Shown here one piece after another: positions 23,985 through 44,100 of a stretch of 64,000 nt of DNA; the stretch's first letter is position 1; each line of letters begins with the position of its first letter. This DNA comes from Enchytraeus crypticus. Its lineage: Eukaryota; Annelida; Clitellata; Enchytraeida; Enchytraeidae. A program made the position numbers and the translations under genes. The DNA lies in the NCBI GenBank assembly GCA_905160935.1, contig CAJHZI010000240.1, positions 2,661,501 to 2,725,500 of the forward strand, in the 5' to 3' direction. The notes under the pieces are model-generated. The model was not told the origin of the DNA and ran no database searches. It saw only the letters and a program-made list of their open reading frames with translations.

Positions 23985-26900
23985 ATGAATCCGAATGAGA
24001 ATTTTGAAGATGGCGATGATTTTCCAGTCTATGTTAATGATGCTGATACTGTAGAAGTTATTAACATTGATCCAAGAAATGAAGATGGTTTGTGGACATG
24101 AATTTGCTTTCTGATTACAAGGCATATCTTAAAGATACTGTGGCATGAATTTCATAACTGTTTATTACAATTTTGTTTGTAATGGCACAGCTCAATGTTT
24201 TAAAATTTCCAAAAAATGTTACTGAAATGTCCTTTATAATTTTCAGTAGTAGATTATAAAATGATTTAAAATTGCAATTTTAAACGCAAATATGTTATGT
24301 GCATAATTTTATGCGTATAACATATTTGTTAGATCATTACTACGTTCAGTAGGTACAAAATATAGAATTAAGTTTCTGAAATGTTCTTAAAATTGTTCAT
24401 GGATGAGGTAATGAATTTATGTTCTATGATGATTTACAATATTTCATACATTTTGGATCCACGGCATCATCATCGTCTTCCCTTGAATCCTAGTTTAACT
24501 AGGGTCGAGATACGAATAGATTTTGGATCCACACTGTTTGGATATTCTTTTTTCTCTCAACATACATTTCGCCAGTGCATTCTTATGGTTAAATAGTGGC
24601 TTGCAACGATGCTGTCATTCACGTTTATAAGATTTAATCGTTTCTGTTGTTTAATCATTTTTTAATCATTTCTGTCATTCACATTTATCAGATTTAATCA
24701 TGAGAATCTGTGCGATGTGCAGAAGAGCTGGAGGATATGGCAGACATGGACTTGGCTGAAGCTGATGACGATGAGATGACTGAAGACAGGACTGACTCAA
24801 TTGTGCCAGAAAGAGATGACGCAGTCTTTACATTTACAAAGCACACCGGTAAGAATCAGGCTGAATTTATCTGAATTTATCTCTCTTACCTTTATCACTG
24901 GCTGTAGCCAGTGGCGAAGTCGGTAAGACACTCGACTGCAGATCAGTATGTGCGGGGTTCAAATCCTGGACTCGCCCCTCACTGACATCGCTTTCGAGTG
25001 AGGAAACTGACGTTTAACCTTAGCTTTTTATCATGTCGTGTGTTAGGGACGGAACAAGAGTCTGGAATGGTTTTAATGGTTTGGCAGTGGGCTGGAAAAG
25101 TTTTAATATAAATCTTTAACAGAGTAATTTTGGCTTTGTTTCTCTTTCTGAATGTGAATTTTTTTAAACTGCATCATAATCTGATCATTTGAACTGTTTC
25201 ATGATTGTGTTGACAGCATGATTTATTTGAATCCTGATTGATTGATTGAGCATATTTATTATTTGATAGTCTGAGCTGATTCATGATATGAATGATTGAT
25301 TATAGTCCATGTCTGAAGCCAGTGGCAAGTCGGTTAGATACTCGACCACGTATCAGTATGTGCGGGTTTCAAATCCTGGTATTGCCCGTCACTTTCATCT
25401 CTTTCGAGTGAGGAAACTGACGTTAACCTTAGCTTTTAGCTATATCATAATCGATTGATTGTTTGAGCAGATTCTTTGTGGACTGGTTGATTTATTTAGC
25501 AGAATCAATATTTGATTGATTGATTGAGCAGACTCAATATTTGATTGGTTGATTTAGCAGAATCATTATTTGATTGGTTGATTTAGCAGAATCATTATTT
25601 GATTGATGGATTGAGCAGACTCTGTTCTCTGTGTGAGCATTGATCCTGTGGCCGGCTTGTTGGCTGCCACTGGAGGTCAGGATGATGCGGCGTATGTCTG
25701 GAAGATTGACTCCGGAGAAGTTCTGCTGGATTGTACAGGTTAGGTGTTAGTTGCAATCTATCAGCATCCATGATGATATCTTAAAAATATGCTTATCTAC
25801 CTAAATCTGTTGTTTCAACAAGTAAGCACATTTTTTATTTTTCTACTGCATCTATTTATAGAGAGAATTTGAGACAGTCTATTCGTATCCCGACCCTGGG
25901 TAAACTGGGATTCAAGGGAAGATGATGATGATGATGATTCCATCTATTTATAGCTTTTTCGAGCATTTTTTGCATTTTGAGCATTTTTGATGCTTCTTGA
26001 CGAAGCATTTGAGCATGTTGAAGCAAATTTCCTGGAAAATATACTTTTTCAATATTTCATTGTATTAATTATTTTATTTGTTAATTGATGACTTTCAGGA
26101 CACAAGGACTCGGTTAATTGTGTGGGATTCAGTGCTGACTCTAAGCTGATTGCTACTGGAGACATGAGTGGACTTTTAAAAGTCTGGAATACTGAGACGA
26201 CTAAAGAAATCTGGTCCTTTGAAGTGTCTGATTTAGAGGTAATTAATTGCCATTATTAAGCTTAGCATATTGTGTATTTGTTAAGTGCTATTTAAAATTT
26301 CCTTTGATTGTGAACTCCCTAAAGATTTCTGTAAAAGTACAAGCGATGATATATTATCTTCCCATTATGTTATATACACACTGGTTTAGCTTGATTCTTA
26401 CCTTTTGGATAATATTGTAAAAACTACAATCGATGTTAAGTGTCAGTTTCTTCATCACAAGACTAGTATTGAGGAAGAACCTGGCAGGCTACCACTCTGA
26501 TTATATGTCTGCCTTGATTATATATTGTGTATTTTTTCTTGTGATTACCATGTATACATTGAGCCCTGCCAAACTTTATTATTACATTAAAATAGTAAAA
26601 ATTATTTGTATTCATTTAAAAGGAAAAGATTATTTGCTCATATAAATATTTTGAATATAGACTTCTATAGGTCAACGACATTGAGATGCTAAATATATTA
26701 TCATATACTTAAGTTGTCACCTAACTAATGAATCACAGAATGCAATACTGAGCCCATTGTCTGATCTATAAATTACAATTATTGTATAATTTTTTTTGAG
26801 AATAATATAATAATTATTGTATAATTTTTCAATAGAAGTAATATAATAATTTTGTTATGTGATGCTGTGAGGAAATTTAGAATCTGTAATCATGTGTCGG

Positions 26901-29900
26901 TCTTGAGCTAGCTACACTCACAAAAAAGCTAAAAAAGCTAATGTTAGTGTTAGTTTCCTCACTCGAAAGCGATGTCAGTAACGGGCGAGCCCAGGATTTG
27001 AACCCCCGCACATACTGATCCGCGAACGAATATCTTACCGACATCGCCACTGGCTCCAGCCTAGTGTAGGTATAGACAATTTTAGTACAATTGAACAGCG
27101 AACAGTTGAGTGTGCTGCAGCACAATAGACTAAATCAGCACTGTTGCTTTAGCCTTCTTTGACTTTTAATTGTGCAAATTATTTTTAAATGGAAGAAACT
27201 TATCAAATTAATGTATGACATTTATTTTCTTAAAGTGGATTCGGTGGCACAAAGCGGCACATGTGCTACTGGCAGGCACTGCAGACGGAAGCACGTGGAT
27301 GTGGAAAATACCCTCGCAGGAGTTTAAGACATTTCCCGGACCTGGAGTTAAATGCACTGTCGGAGAATTCTTGCCGGATGGTCTGTTCACTATTGTAGCT
27401 CATTTCTCTGATCATAACGATGTTGCTTTTTATTACTACTATGCTTTATAAGTGTTATTAAATTACACATTTATTGCTTATTATAGTTATTTTTTATGAC
27501 TTTATAATATTAATAATAATACATTTTGGACGTATGAGTGAACCTCTGGAGTTCTACAGTATAATTTTGATTTTGCAGTTGCTTTAAAGTAACCATTCTA
27601 CAAGTATGGCTGTTTCCTTCAATCACACTATTTAATGAGTCTTTGCTCATAAAATCATGTGATACTAGCTAATTGTTAGTTCCTAGCTATGCACTGCCAC
27701 CTATTGATAGGCTCTATATACTTGTACAGTGTACATGCATATAATATATATACATTAATCAATATTGCTGACTAATATTATGTTATTACTTATGAGATGA
27801 TTGGTTAACAGCTGTACGATTAACTAATAAGTCGGTTGATTTTTCATCTTACCATATATCCATTGTTGCAGTCTAGTTTAGAATTTATATTTCAAATAAC
27901 CTTCTCCTTTTAAATACATTCTTTGGACCTTTTAAATACATTCTTTGGACCTGCCACTTTGAAAAATACTGGAGAGGGGGGGGGGCATAACTATTAATAT
28001 TGGATGATCGGACTCATCTTGTTTTCACAATTTCTTACAATTTCACTGTTTTCTACTGAATGTTTTTGTGGTTCTGAATGAAATAGAATGTCTTAATAGC
28101 GTAGAGGTAATGTCATGAAGTTTTAAATGACAGATACTGAGGTGACTGGAACCCTCGTGGGTTCGAATCTCAGCCGCGCTAATCTGAGAGTAGAATCTCG
28201 GACATTCACTGGACTGGTTACACGGAAATTGGTCTAAATTGCTTACCGGTTTAAACATGTGATAATAAAAGTGATAGATATCAACATAGTTGATCATTTC
28301 ACTATAATGTATGTTCATTATTTGTTTATTTTTTCTACTGCAGGCAAGCGAGCTTGCGCCGGGTATGATGATGGAACAGTGAAGGTCTTTGACCTCAAGT
28401 CTGGCTCCGCCCTCATGACCTCAACTTCAGCCAATCAGGGTCATCGGGAGACTGTCACGTGTCTGGCTTGTCACCAAGACAACAGACTGGTTCTGACCGG
28501 TTCCACAGACATGCTTGTTCTGCTTACAAACACTGAAAATGGAAAGGTATAATATATAATTATAAATAGATATAAATTTACAAGATATAAATCTGTTATG
28601 GCTATGTGTTAGTTAATTGTTTCACACAATACAATAGCAGATGACCATTAATTATCTGGCAAAATAACATTTATATATGCTATACATTTAAAATCTATGT
28701 ATGTATCTGTTTAGCGCTCTGTTCAATGGCAGTTCTTAGGCACAACAACATACAATGTTTAATAGTACTATCTACATGACGAGCATCTTGAACCTTAATA
28801 TGCACATTTTTTATCTTATGCTTTGCTCTTATTCCTGTTATTATATAAGTGCATGTTTAATATTTGTATATACATGCTTTCTATACACGTGCTGGTGATG
28901 ATGATAATAATGGTGATGATGTTGATGATGATGATGATGCTAGTGGTGATGGTGGTGGTGATGGTAATGATAGTGGTGGTGGTGATGGTGATAGTGGTGG
29001 TGGTGGTGATGTTAGAAGTTGTGGTGGTGATGGGTGGTGGTAGCGATTATGGTGATGATGATAATGATGATGATGATGATGATGAATGATGATGATGATG
29101 ATGACGACGACGACGATGATGATGATGATGATGACGATGCTGATGATGATGCTGATGATGATGATGATGCTGTCTGTATAGGTGCTGGCGAGGTTTGATT
29201 GTAGAAATTTATCAGAAGGGTCAGATGACAGTGAAGATGATTCAGTAGAATCCATAGAATTCTCACCAGTGTAAGTAAATTAATGATAGATTTATTGAAT
29301 AGAATTCTCACCAGTGTAAGTAAATTAATGATAGATTTATTGAATAGAATTCTAACCATTGTAAGTATACAAATAATTATGGATAAATTGAATATGTAGA
29401 TTACTCATCAGTGTAAATAAAGAATAAACAGATTAATTAAATCAATAGAGTTTTAACAAATGTCAGTATTAAATAAGAAATAAATAGTAAATAGCTTAAT
29501 AACTACATGGGTATTAGAAAATATTGTTATTATCAGACACTTTGAAGGACATCTGTTTACATTTTTGTGTTTGGTGTAACTTGCAGAGGTTTTCACTACG
29601 CCGCTGTTGGTACCCTGAGTGGTCTACTGATCGTTTGGGACATGGCGTCACAGTCTGTTAGACATAAACTACAACACAAGGTCTGTAGCTATAGCCCTTC
29701 TTTTTATCTCATGTCATTCATATCACTTATATGTATGTGACTTTAGAGCTCTTAAAGTAGAATAAGTTTGCCTTGGTCAATTTTTATGTTATCTTATAAT
29801 TTTCAATCTTATATTTTTGATTTTTTTGTTGAATTTCTGCCTGTATCTGTTACATTGCTATGTTATCTGTCACATTGTAATTTGTTACAGTCTGCTGCAG

Positions 29901-30084
29901 TTTGTCAGATTGATTATGAAAATAAAAGGAATAGATTATTACTACTTCTATTTATGTTATATATAGATGTAATGAAGTTTTAAAGCTACAGTATAAACAA
30001 TATATCCAGTAAATGTACAGTATATATCTATAGTATATATGTATATATATATATCTACTGTATATATATATATGTGTATCTATA

Positions 30085-30145
<61 letters not shown>

Positions 30146-31827
30146 CACGTATTCTCCTTCTTAACGTTTCCACTGAACATAAAGTCAGAACACTCAGTCG
30201 TGATTGGCTGGTGATTAAGGCTGTCAGCAGCAGGCTGGGTTAATGAGCTGCTGGTTTAGCACTATGCGGTAGATATGATGGTTGGCCTTGTACTCTCATT
30301 GGTTGAGTGGAAATCTTAATTATACGGCAATGATTTGCTCTCTCCAGCTTTGATTGCTATATATAGAATGGTAAATTAAAAGCCATTCTGTCATAGCTTA
30401 TATTTCTAGCATTGACTACTATGTACTTCTGTAGCAATAAAACATGGCTGTTGAACCATAGGCAGCTAAAGGCCTCTTACATCTCTCTTTTTCATCCAGT
30501 GTCCACGAGTTGCAACCGGCATGTAAACCTCATCTTAATACCCTTTATGTCTGGACCGGTTTTCTGGATTTTGGAATTTGCACTATTCTGGACCTTCCTT
30601 GTACTCACCAGCTTGGATTTGTCTCAATTGTGCTCCGATGTTGTCATGGACTACAGTAGCATATAATGGTTGTTATTATTATCACCCCTGGCTGGAGCCG
30701 GTGGCGATGTTTGTAAGATACTCGACCACGGATCAGTATGTGCAGATTCAAATCCTGGGCTCGCCGTCACTGACATCGCTTTCGAATTAGGAAACTGACG
30801 TTAACATTAGCTTTACCAGCTTTTTTACTTTTTTACAGGATGGTATAGTAAAGCTATGCTGGAGCTGTACAGAACCCATTGTCTACACGTGCGCTCTGGA
30901 TGGTCGTATTAACGTGTGGGATGCTAGGAACGGAACACTGCTGAACGCTCTACAGGGTCACACTGCACATATACTGGATATGCACATATCTAGGTTAGAT
31001 TAGACATTCTGCATGTATTGATTTTAATTATTTGTTTGGTTTAATTTCTTTATTTATCTAAGCTCATGTGTTGATTATATGCAATAATTATTGATTATAA
31101 TTATTAGCTCTTGTGTTTGATTATTATCAATAATTATTGATTATAATTATTAGCTCTTGTGTTTGATTATTATCAATAATTATTGATTGTAATAAATTCA
31201 AGAGCTTAGGTAAATAAAGAAATAATGATAATTATAGTTAATAACTATATATTTATAGCTATAATTTTATAATTATATCAACAATTATAATTAATCAATG
31301 ATTATAGCTATAATTATAGATTGCTTGACGTTGTAGTCAATATCACATTTGTTAAAACTTAATGTTATTATATAATTAAATTTTTTGGTTCTTCTATTAA
31401 ATTTTAGTTTTCATTTGTTCAATTTTCATCTGTATATTTTACAGCAGCTGTACGAAAAAGTATTTGGTTTAATTGTTAATTTCTATTTGTTCAATCATCT
31501 GTATATTGTATATTTTACAGCAGCTGTACGAAAAAGTAATTAAGGATGTTTTTATTGTGTCAATTATATTATTGAAGTAAATACTCGACCGCGGATCAGT
31601 ATGTGCGGGGTTCAAGTCCTGGGCTCGCCTGTCACTGACATCGCTTTAGAGTGAGGAAACTGACGTTAACATTAGCTTTACCAGCTTTTTTTTAAATAGT
31701 GAACTGATGAGATTTCTGTTGTTTATTCAGGGACAACTCCAGCATTGTGACAGTGAGTGACGATATGACGGCTAAAGTATTTAAAACTAAAACCACTGCA
31801 ACCCTACCTTCCACTGCAAGCAGCTGA
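23985..31827 (+). CDS. AAMP: Angio-associated migratory cell protein (AAMP), WD40 repeat protein
   Basis: Ten exons join in phase to about 423 residues (human about 434): 23985-24087, 24723-24848, 25619-25738, 26099-26238, 27236-27380, 28344-28546, 29182-29270, 29587-29680, 30839-30993, 31731-31827. The N-terminus is acidic ([19 protein letters not shown]), then WD40 blades follow: [123 protein letters not shown] and [17 protein letters not shown] and AGTADG.TWMWK are characteristic of AAMP and its yeast counterpart Sqt1. AAMP is a cytosolic WD40 scaffold; Sqt1 is a ribosomal-protein chaperone. A non-coding first exon is likely because an acceptor lies 15 bases before the ATG. Introns carry many SINE copies, one of which supplies the acceptor of exon 9. 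Confidence 0.95.
24462..24525 (-). mobile_element. LINE family D 3'-end fragment
   Basis: Plus strand ATCATCATCGTCTTCCCTTG, AACTAGGGTCGAGATACGAA and TAGA, the inverted family D terminus with a short GAT tail, in AAMP intron 1. Confidence 0.8.
24896..25033 (+). mobile_element. SINE family A copy
   Basis: Begins with the hairpin-like CACTGGCTGTAGCCAGTGGC, then GAAGTCGGTAAGACACTCGA, GGTTCAAATCC, ACTGACATCGCTTTCGAGTG and a TTAGCTTTTT end. Confidence 0.92.
25312..25442 (+). mobile_element. SINE family A copy
   Basis: Diverged copy: GAAGCCAGTGGCAAGTCGG, TTTCAAATCC B box, GAGTGAGGAAACTGACGTTA and CCTTAGCTTTTA. Confidence 0.9.
25450..25618 (+). repeat. Degenerate GATT-type repeat ending at AAMP exon 3 acceptor
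   Basis: Repeats of TTGATTGGTTGATTTAGCAG and AATCATTATT about five times. The last unit, GATGGATTGAGCAG, is the splice acceptor of the exon at 25619. Confidence 0.88.
25858..25945 (+). mobile_element. LINE family D 3'-end fragment with GAT tail
   Basis: AGTCTATTCGTATCCCGACC, TAAACTGGGATTCAAGGGAA and GATGATGATGATGATGATT. Confidence 0.88.
26925..27062 (-). mobile_element. SINE family A copy
   Basis: Antisense GTTAGTTTCCTCACTCGAAA, AGGATTTGAACC, ATCTTACCGACATCGCCACT and GGCTCCAGCC, in AAMP intron 4. Confidence 0.92.
28085..28318 (+). mobile_element. SINE family B copy
   Basis: AGAATGTCTTAATAGCGTAG, GGTTCGAATCTC, GAATCTCGGACATTCACTGG, GTGATAGATATCAACATAGT and a final CACTATAATGTATGTTCATT, about 30 bases before AAMP exon 6. 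Confidence 0.92.
28900..29172. repeat. (GAT)n/(GGT)n microsatellite before AAMP exon 7
   Basis: Almost 270 bp of GATGATG, GGTGGTGAT and GACGACGAC units, ending nine bases before the acceptor CTGTATAG at 29181. There is almost no pyrimidine tract left between repeat and exon. Confidence 0.95.
29257..29365 (+). repeat. Tandem triplication of the AAMP exon 7 donor
   Basis: Three copies of AATAGAATTCTCACCAGTG and GTAAGTAAATTAATGATAG with period about 46. The first is the real exon end and donor; the third is mutated. Confidence 0.92.
30000..30140. repeat. (TA)n microsatellite
   Basis: ATATATAT run with a few GTATC interruptions in AAMP intron 8. Confidence 0.96.
30540..30690 (+). mobile_element. 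Short repeat family E copy
   Basis: TCTGGATTTTGGAATTTGCA, GATTTGTCTCAATTGTGCTC, GATGTTGTCATGGACTACAG and TAGCA. Related copies lie at 32958, 34121 (plus), 35826 and 44805 (minus). No tRNA promoter boxes are evident. Confidence 0.75.
30691..30828 (+). mobile_element. SINE family A copy supplying the AAMP exon 9 acceptor region
   Basis: GCTGGAGCCGGTGGCGATG head through GACGTTAACATTAGCTTTAC and CAGCTTTTTTAC. The real acceptor TTTTTTACAG follows directly at 30838. Confidence 0.92.
31080..31205. repeat. Tandem repeat, about 57 bp, nearly three copies
   Basis: AATAATTATTGATTATAATT and ATTAGCTCTTGTGTTTGATT repeat with period about 57 in AAMP intron 9. Confidence 0.9.
31405..31535. repeat. Duplication of about 90 bp
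   Basis: Two copies of TTGTTCAAT...CATCTGTATATT and ATTTTACAGCAGCTGTACGA with AAAAAGTA, each holding an acceptor-like TATTTTACAG. Confidence 0.85.
31580..31695 (+). mobile_element. SINE family A copy, 5' truncated
   Basis: Starts at TACTCGACCGCGGATCAGTA, with GGTTCAAGTCC, GAGTGAGGAAACTGACGTTA and the TTTACCAGCTTTTTTT end, 35 bases before AAMP exon 10. Confidence 0.92.
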
Positions 31828-31922
31828 TATATATAAATCTTTTACCTGTCTGATCGTACATTGTGGATAAAATATTTCTTTGTTAGAGGATCTTATAAAT
31901 GTGACAGACATTCGAGTTATAG

Positions 31923-31928
31923 AATAAA
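31923..31928 (+). terminator. Candidate polyadenylation signal of AAMP
   Basis: AATAAA 96 bases after the AAMP stop codon. Confidence 0.5.
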
Positions 31929-32957
31929 ATTGGTTGAATTTTTACTCCTTTAGTCAGGCTAACGGTTTAATTTACAGTATGATAATCGATGTAAGATAGC
32001 AGGAATTGTATGTAGTAGCATTTATATATGTATGTAATCGTTACCACATACTTCAATCCCTAAACTGCATTTGAGGACTTGGTAACCAACAGGGATTCTA
32101 GTGCATTTGCTTAAAGTTGACGAGCCACCACAGTGTAATGGTGTTATTATCCTGATGAATAATAACACTTATTTATTTTCTATGCACATGCTAGTTACAA
32201 TTCACTTGGAGGGATTTTTTTTCCTTTCATTATATCTTAAAAATTTAAAATGCTTCAATTTGAAGATATACCGATTTCACTGAATGTTACAGGATATTGT
32301 CAAACTTGAAACGGACAGTAGGTGGTTGAGATACTTTGTTTATTCAATGCTTATCTAACGTCAGTTTCATTGCCTAACTCTGTCATTGAGTACGTCAATA
32401 TTTGGGGCCTGTCAAGCAGAATGGCTCATTTTATTCTGTTAACTGAAAGGAAATAAATATGTAGACCATATCATGTATGAAGTAAATATGGTTATGTTGT
32501 TATTGATCATTATTAATCAACGATTTTAAGTATTGTTATCTTTGAGGCTAGTGCAATCATGTGCATGTGAATATTATAGTTAAGTATGTGCTAAATGAAA
32601 TGCCTGGACTTAACCTAAAATTAAAAATAATTAATAGCATAAATTAATTATGAGACGTAGCATAAAGTATGAAACCTAAAATTTATAAAGTTTAAAATAA
32701 ATGCGTCAGAGTATTTTTTGTATGTTACGATGACTTGTGTTGTTTTTGATTTGAAAATTTCGTTTGCTTGGAATAGAAATTAAAATCAATTCTTTTTTAA
32801 ACATTGAGCGTCTGTTTGTAGCACAGCAGGCAACGTGACTCGTCTGTATGATCTATTGTAATGCTTCAATGCTTGTGAATATGAAACATGTTCACAATTA
32901 ATAGATACCCAATTAAGTATAAAACTATTTAGGCAGTGCTTTAATTACCTCTATTCC

Positions 32958-33048
32958 AACTTGGTGCTAATTGGTTTTGATTTGGTTCCTTGTTGCTGGA
33001 TGTTGTCATGGACAACCGTAGCACTCTAATCGTATTGTTGTTGCTATT
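32958..33048 (+). mobile_element. Short repeat family E copy
   Basis: CTTGGTGCTAATTGGTTTTG, GATGTTGTCATGGACAACCG and TAGCACTCTAATCGTATTGT. Confidence 0.75.
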
Positions 33049-33269
33049 AAATCTCGGACAAATTTAATAACTCCACGCTGGTAAATACTTGGCTTCATAC
33101 AAAAGACCCCATTCACTCGTTAACTTAGTAAGGTTGCCTTGTCCATTTAAAGTTCAACGAACTGCTCAGTACAAATACACAGTAAAGAACGTCAGAATAA
33201 ATGTGCGCAACCTTAGAGTGCTCTAGTTGATCATTTCACTATTATAATTGGACAAAGCAATGCCTCAAT

Positions 33270-33500
33270 AAAGCAGTGGTTGGAGATGTCTGGTAATGTC
33301 GCAAGTTTTAAATGACTGATCCTGAGGTCAATAAAACTCCTGGGTTTGATTCTCGGCCGCACTGATATGAGGACAAAATCTTGGACATTCACTGGACTAG
33401 TTATACGGAGATGAATTAAATTGCGTAATGCTTTAAACAGTTGGTATTAAAAGTGATAGATATAAACATTGTTGATCATTTCACTGCGTACTTTTTCTAC
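33270..33500 (+). mobile_element. SINE family B copy (diverged)
   Basis: TAAATGACTGATCCTGAGGT, TTGATTCTCGGCCGCACTGA, CATTCACTGGACTAGTTATA and AAAGTGATAGATATAAACAT. Confidence 0.85.
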
Positions 33501-33754
33501 TTCACTTTGCCTTTTTTACTTTAGTAGAGCTCTATTGATAGTTAAGCTGTATTTGTTTGTTGATGATGTTGTTGAAACATTTATGTAAAAGCACCCTATT
33601 TATACTGCTTTACTTACTTTTAATGAGATCTACCAGGTATATTATTTTTAATTTTAGTACTAATCATATCATGAACAGAAATTTGAATGTAAAGTGTTAC
33701 AATTCTTTGAAATGCGGCGCGTTGTAAAGAAGACGAAGTAGCAGTTTTTGCATC

Positions 33755-33770
33755 CATCACGTGTGTAAAG

Positions 33771-33782
<12 letters not shown>
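33755..33782 (+). promoter_or_regulatory. E-box and TISU-like start context of PRMT1
   Basis: TCACGTG sits just upstream of the start codon, whose context AAAGATGGCGGAAG resembles the TISU/YY1 element (SAASATGGCGGC). TISU drives transcription and initiation from very short 5' UTRs in metazoan housekeeping genes. The match is partial and the transcription start is unknown. Confidence 0.35.
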
Positions 33783-41132
<7,350 letters not shown>

Positions 41133-44100
41133 GAGTCAGGCGAGAACTGAACCAAGAACTCTATCGTGTAGCATGCGTCTAACTTAAGCAGTACGCTATT
41201 GACTCGCTTGCTGTTGTAAATTAAAGCTATCTCATTACCATCTTGTCAGTGCAGAATCAGATTAAAGTATTTTATTTAACTTTGAGCGGTAACCTAATTG
41301 TTGAGAGATTTATTTTGTGTCGTAAGCTGCAGTCGGTTTTTCATTTTGTTGGCAATCAATCGATGAATTTTTAAGTGTATTTACTGCTAGAGTAGATACT
41401 AAGAATCATCGATATTATGTAATGCCTAGTTAAGTGTTATCCTGTACACTGCGATAATGACTTAGTGTAAATATTTAGTGGGGACTAATACCTACTATTT
41501 AAGTATGTGATACTTACGTAAACTCTCAATTTGGTACTTAAAAGTATTATTTCTATATATTTTGTTAAGAGTTAATTTTATTAATTGTGATTCACAGAAT
41601 GTTATAGAACTTGCAGATTATGACCATTAAACTACGCACATGCAAGCAGTAGATCTGTATTAAGTCTTAAAATCTATATGGATGAAATAATTATAACTGA
41701 TTGTCTGGCTCAGCTTTATGTCTTATTTATTTTGAAGAATCTGTGTGTATGAGATGGCTGCACTATAGTTTTTTTCTATCAGCTATTACTTATGTGCCAG
41801 CCCATTTGAGTTTTTAAAAATTAACGTCATTTTTCTTCTTTCAGTGCTGATGGTCGTTTAGATCGCTAGGAATCCCTGTCAGCGTTCTACATTTACAAGT
41901 GAATTTGTAGTCTAATGGTTAACTCTCTTGTGCATTAGATTTGAAAGTGTGGATTCAAATCCAGATCAGTAAGCAAGTAGTAAATCTTCATTTTGCCATG
42001 ATTGTACAGGAAATTGATTGATCTTGCTGTGGTATATCATGTGTGAAAGTGTCAATTCACTGGCAATATGTCAATTTACATGATTGTTTCTGTTTTACTT
42101 TCTTCTAAGTTATCGTACCTTCAGAGGAAAAGGTACAATGAATTAGGAAAAGAAAATAAAGCAGAAGCAACCATTTCACGGAAATTCCATCTACAATCAA
42201 ATTAAATCTAAAAGGATATAGGCCTACAGACACTCACATATGCCCAAACTATTCACAGTTATGATAAAACAGAATTGTTTATGTAAGTATACTTTCATAA
42301 AATACGTTATTAATGAACAATCACCTGCTGATGTTGTATAACTTCGTTTATTGCACTATCCTACTACCATAGATTGTTGCATTACATAAAGTGGCATAGT
42401 AACGTAAGCAAATAATATAAATATAACATTTTAAATATTTACAGACATGTAATTACTATAAGTAATATGATACATCTGATTATATATAATTATAGTTACT
42501 ACAATTACTGAGTTTGATATAATATCTATTACTGACGGTATACTAATAATATAATATGAACAGCCTGACAGTTGGGCTGAGTATAAATGATTCGAACATG
42601 TGAAATTAAGCGTATTTTATGTCGCACTCATTCAAATATCGTTGATGATGAAACGATTCTGACCGGAGTTCTTTCTTCTTAATAGGCTAACTGGTAGCAG
42701 AAATATTTCTGTTTCAGAAAAGAAATACTTCGGCCGAGCATGCCCTGAATCATTGCATGGCTGGTACTTACTAATTAGGTCATAAGGTACGGTATGGATA
42801 AGATGACGCACTCTTTGAAATGATAATTTGTTGATCTATCAAAGTTTTCTTTAAATTATCTTTTAAATTCCCTGAGACGATCGAGACTCATAGCCCCATA
42901 TCCCAAGATGACGTCAACGAATCTGTTCACGATCTATGCTGGTAAATTGAATATTTCTCTCATTTGAAAATATCGAGATCTATTGACACAGCTCTATGCT
43001 GTTTATGTTCTCATATTCTCAGAAATGAATACCAGAAACTGCATACTTTAAAAATATTTAAAAAAACTGCACATTTTAAAAATTTGTATCAATTAACATC
43101 CAGCATAACATCTCAATGCTTGGTCAAATTAAAATTATGCGGGGATCTTTGTAAGCTAAATATTGCTGTATATAAACTAATAAACTTAGATAATTTTGAT
43201 CTAGTGACCCGGGACAACTGCTGTAAGGACCAATCAGAAAATAGAAAACATAGGGCCTTCTGGGCTTCTAATAAGAAAAGTCCTTTAGATCGCGCCATAA
43301 TTATTCTTACCTAGTCAAATGTAAAGTAGTGCAAGGTATTCACTTATTATAGTACTTAGACTGAAGATATATAATTTTTTATCGATTTTTGGCTCTAAAA
43401 TATTCTTTATTTTTTATCTGCCTAAATTATATTGCTTAATTGAAAAATAGCATAAACAACAGAAAGAACAAAATGAATCTTTGCGGTTTGAGATGCATGG
43501 ATGGTCTATTAATAGATCGATCTAGGTAATCGAATTCAGAATGAAAGGGGGAAAGGTTCGAAGGAGGCCAACACTTTGAATGCTGGAAGATTTTATGTTG
43601 ATATGAAGAGAAATGCAGAAGATAGAAATATCTGGAGGAGTTATATATATATATATATATATAGACATATATTGTTATTTAGCTTATGATTACAATTGAA
43701 CTCTTTCTGTAAAGTAGTCTCGAAGACAGAGTTCGGCCATAAGGTATAGCTAATATTTTAGAATGACTAGTGTGCTATGGGTGCATAAACTTAAAATTTT
43801 AGAATAAAGAAAACCCCGCAAGAGGCAAAATTATTGTTTAGACCGGCTGACGTGTGAATCATTGATTTAATGTACTTTTTTCCCTCAAGTATATTAAAAA
43901 TTCAAATACAGGTTGACAAAATCCAGGAGATTGTCGCAAACAAATATAAAATAATTAAGAATTTAGAATAAATTGTTAAATACGATGTTGAATGCGACAA
44001 AAGTTTGATATTTGCGATTTCGCAATCAGATTTGACGGAAGCCGCCAAATCTCATTCGCCATCTTTATTGTGTTTGATCTCAAAAAATAATTTTAATATT

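Larger units (their letters stand above)
31828..33770. other. Intergenic region between AAMP and PRMT1
   Basis: AAMP 3' flank, a short repeat family E copy near 32958-33048, a SINE family B copy at 33270-33500, and the PRMT1 promoter side. No gene recognised. Confidence 0.65.

Noticed and set aside
41890-41970. Possible tRNA at TAGTCTAATGGTTAACTC ... GGATTCAAATCC
   Set aside because: A and B boxes fit, but no complete cloverleaf could be drawn by eye; more likely a SINE head.
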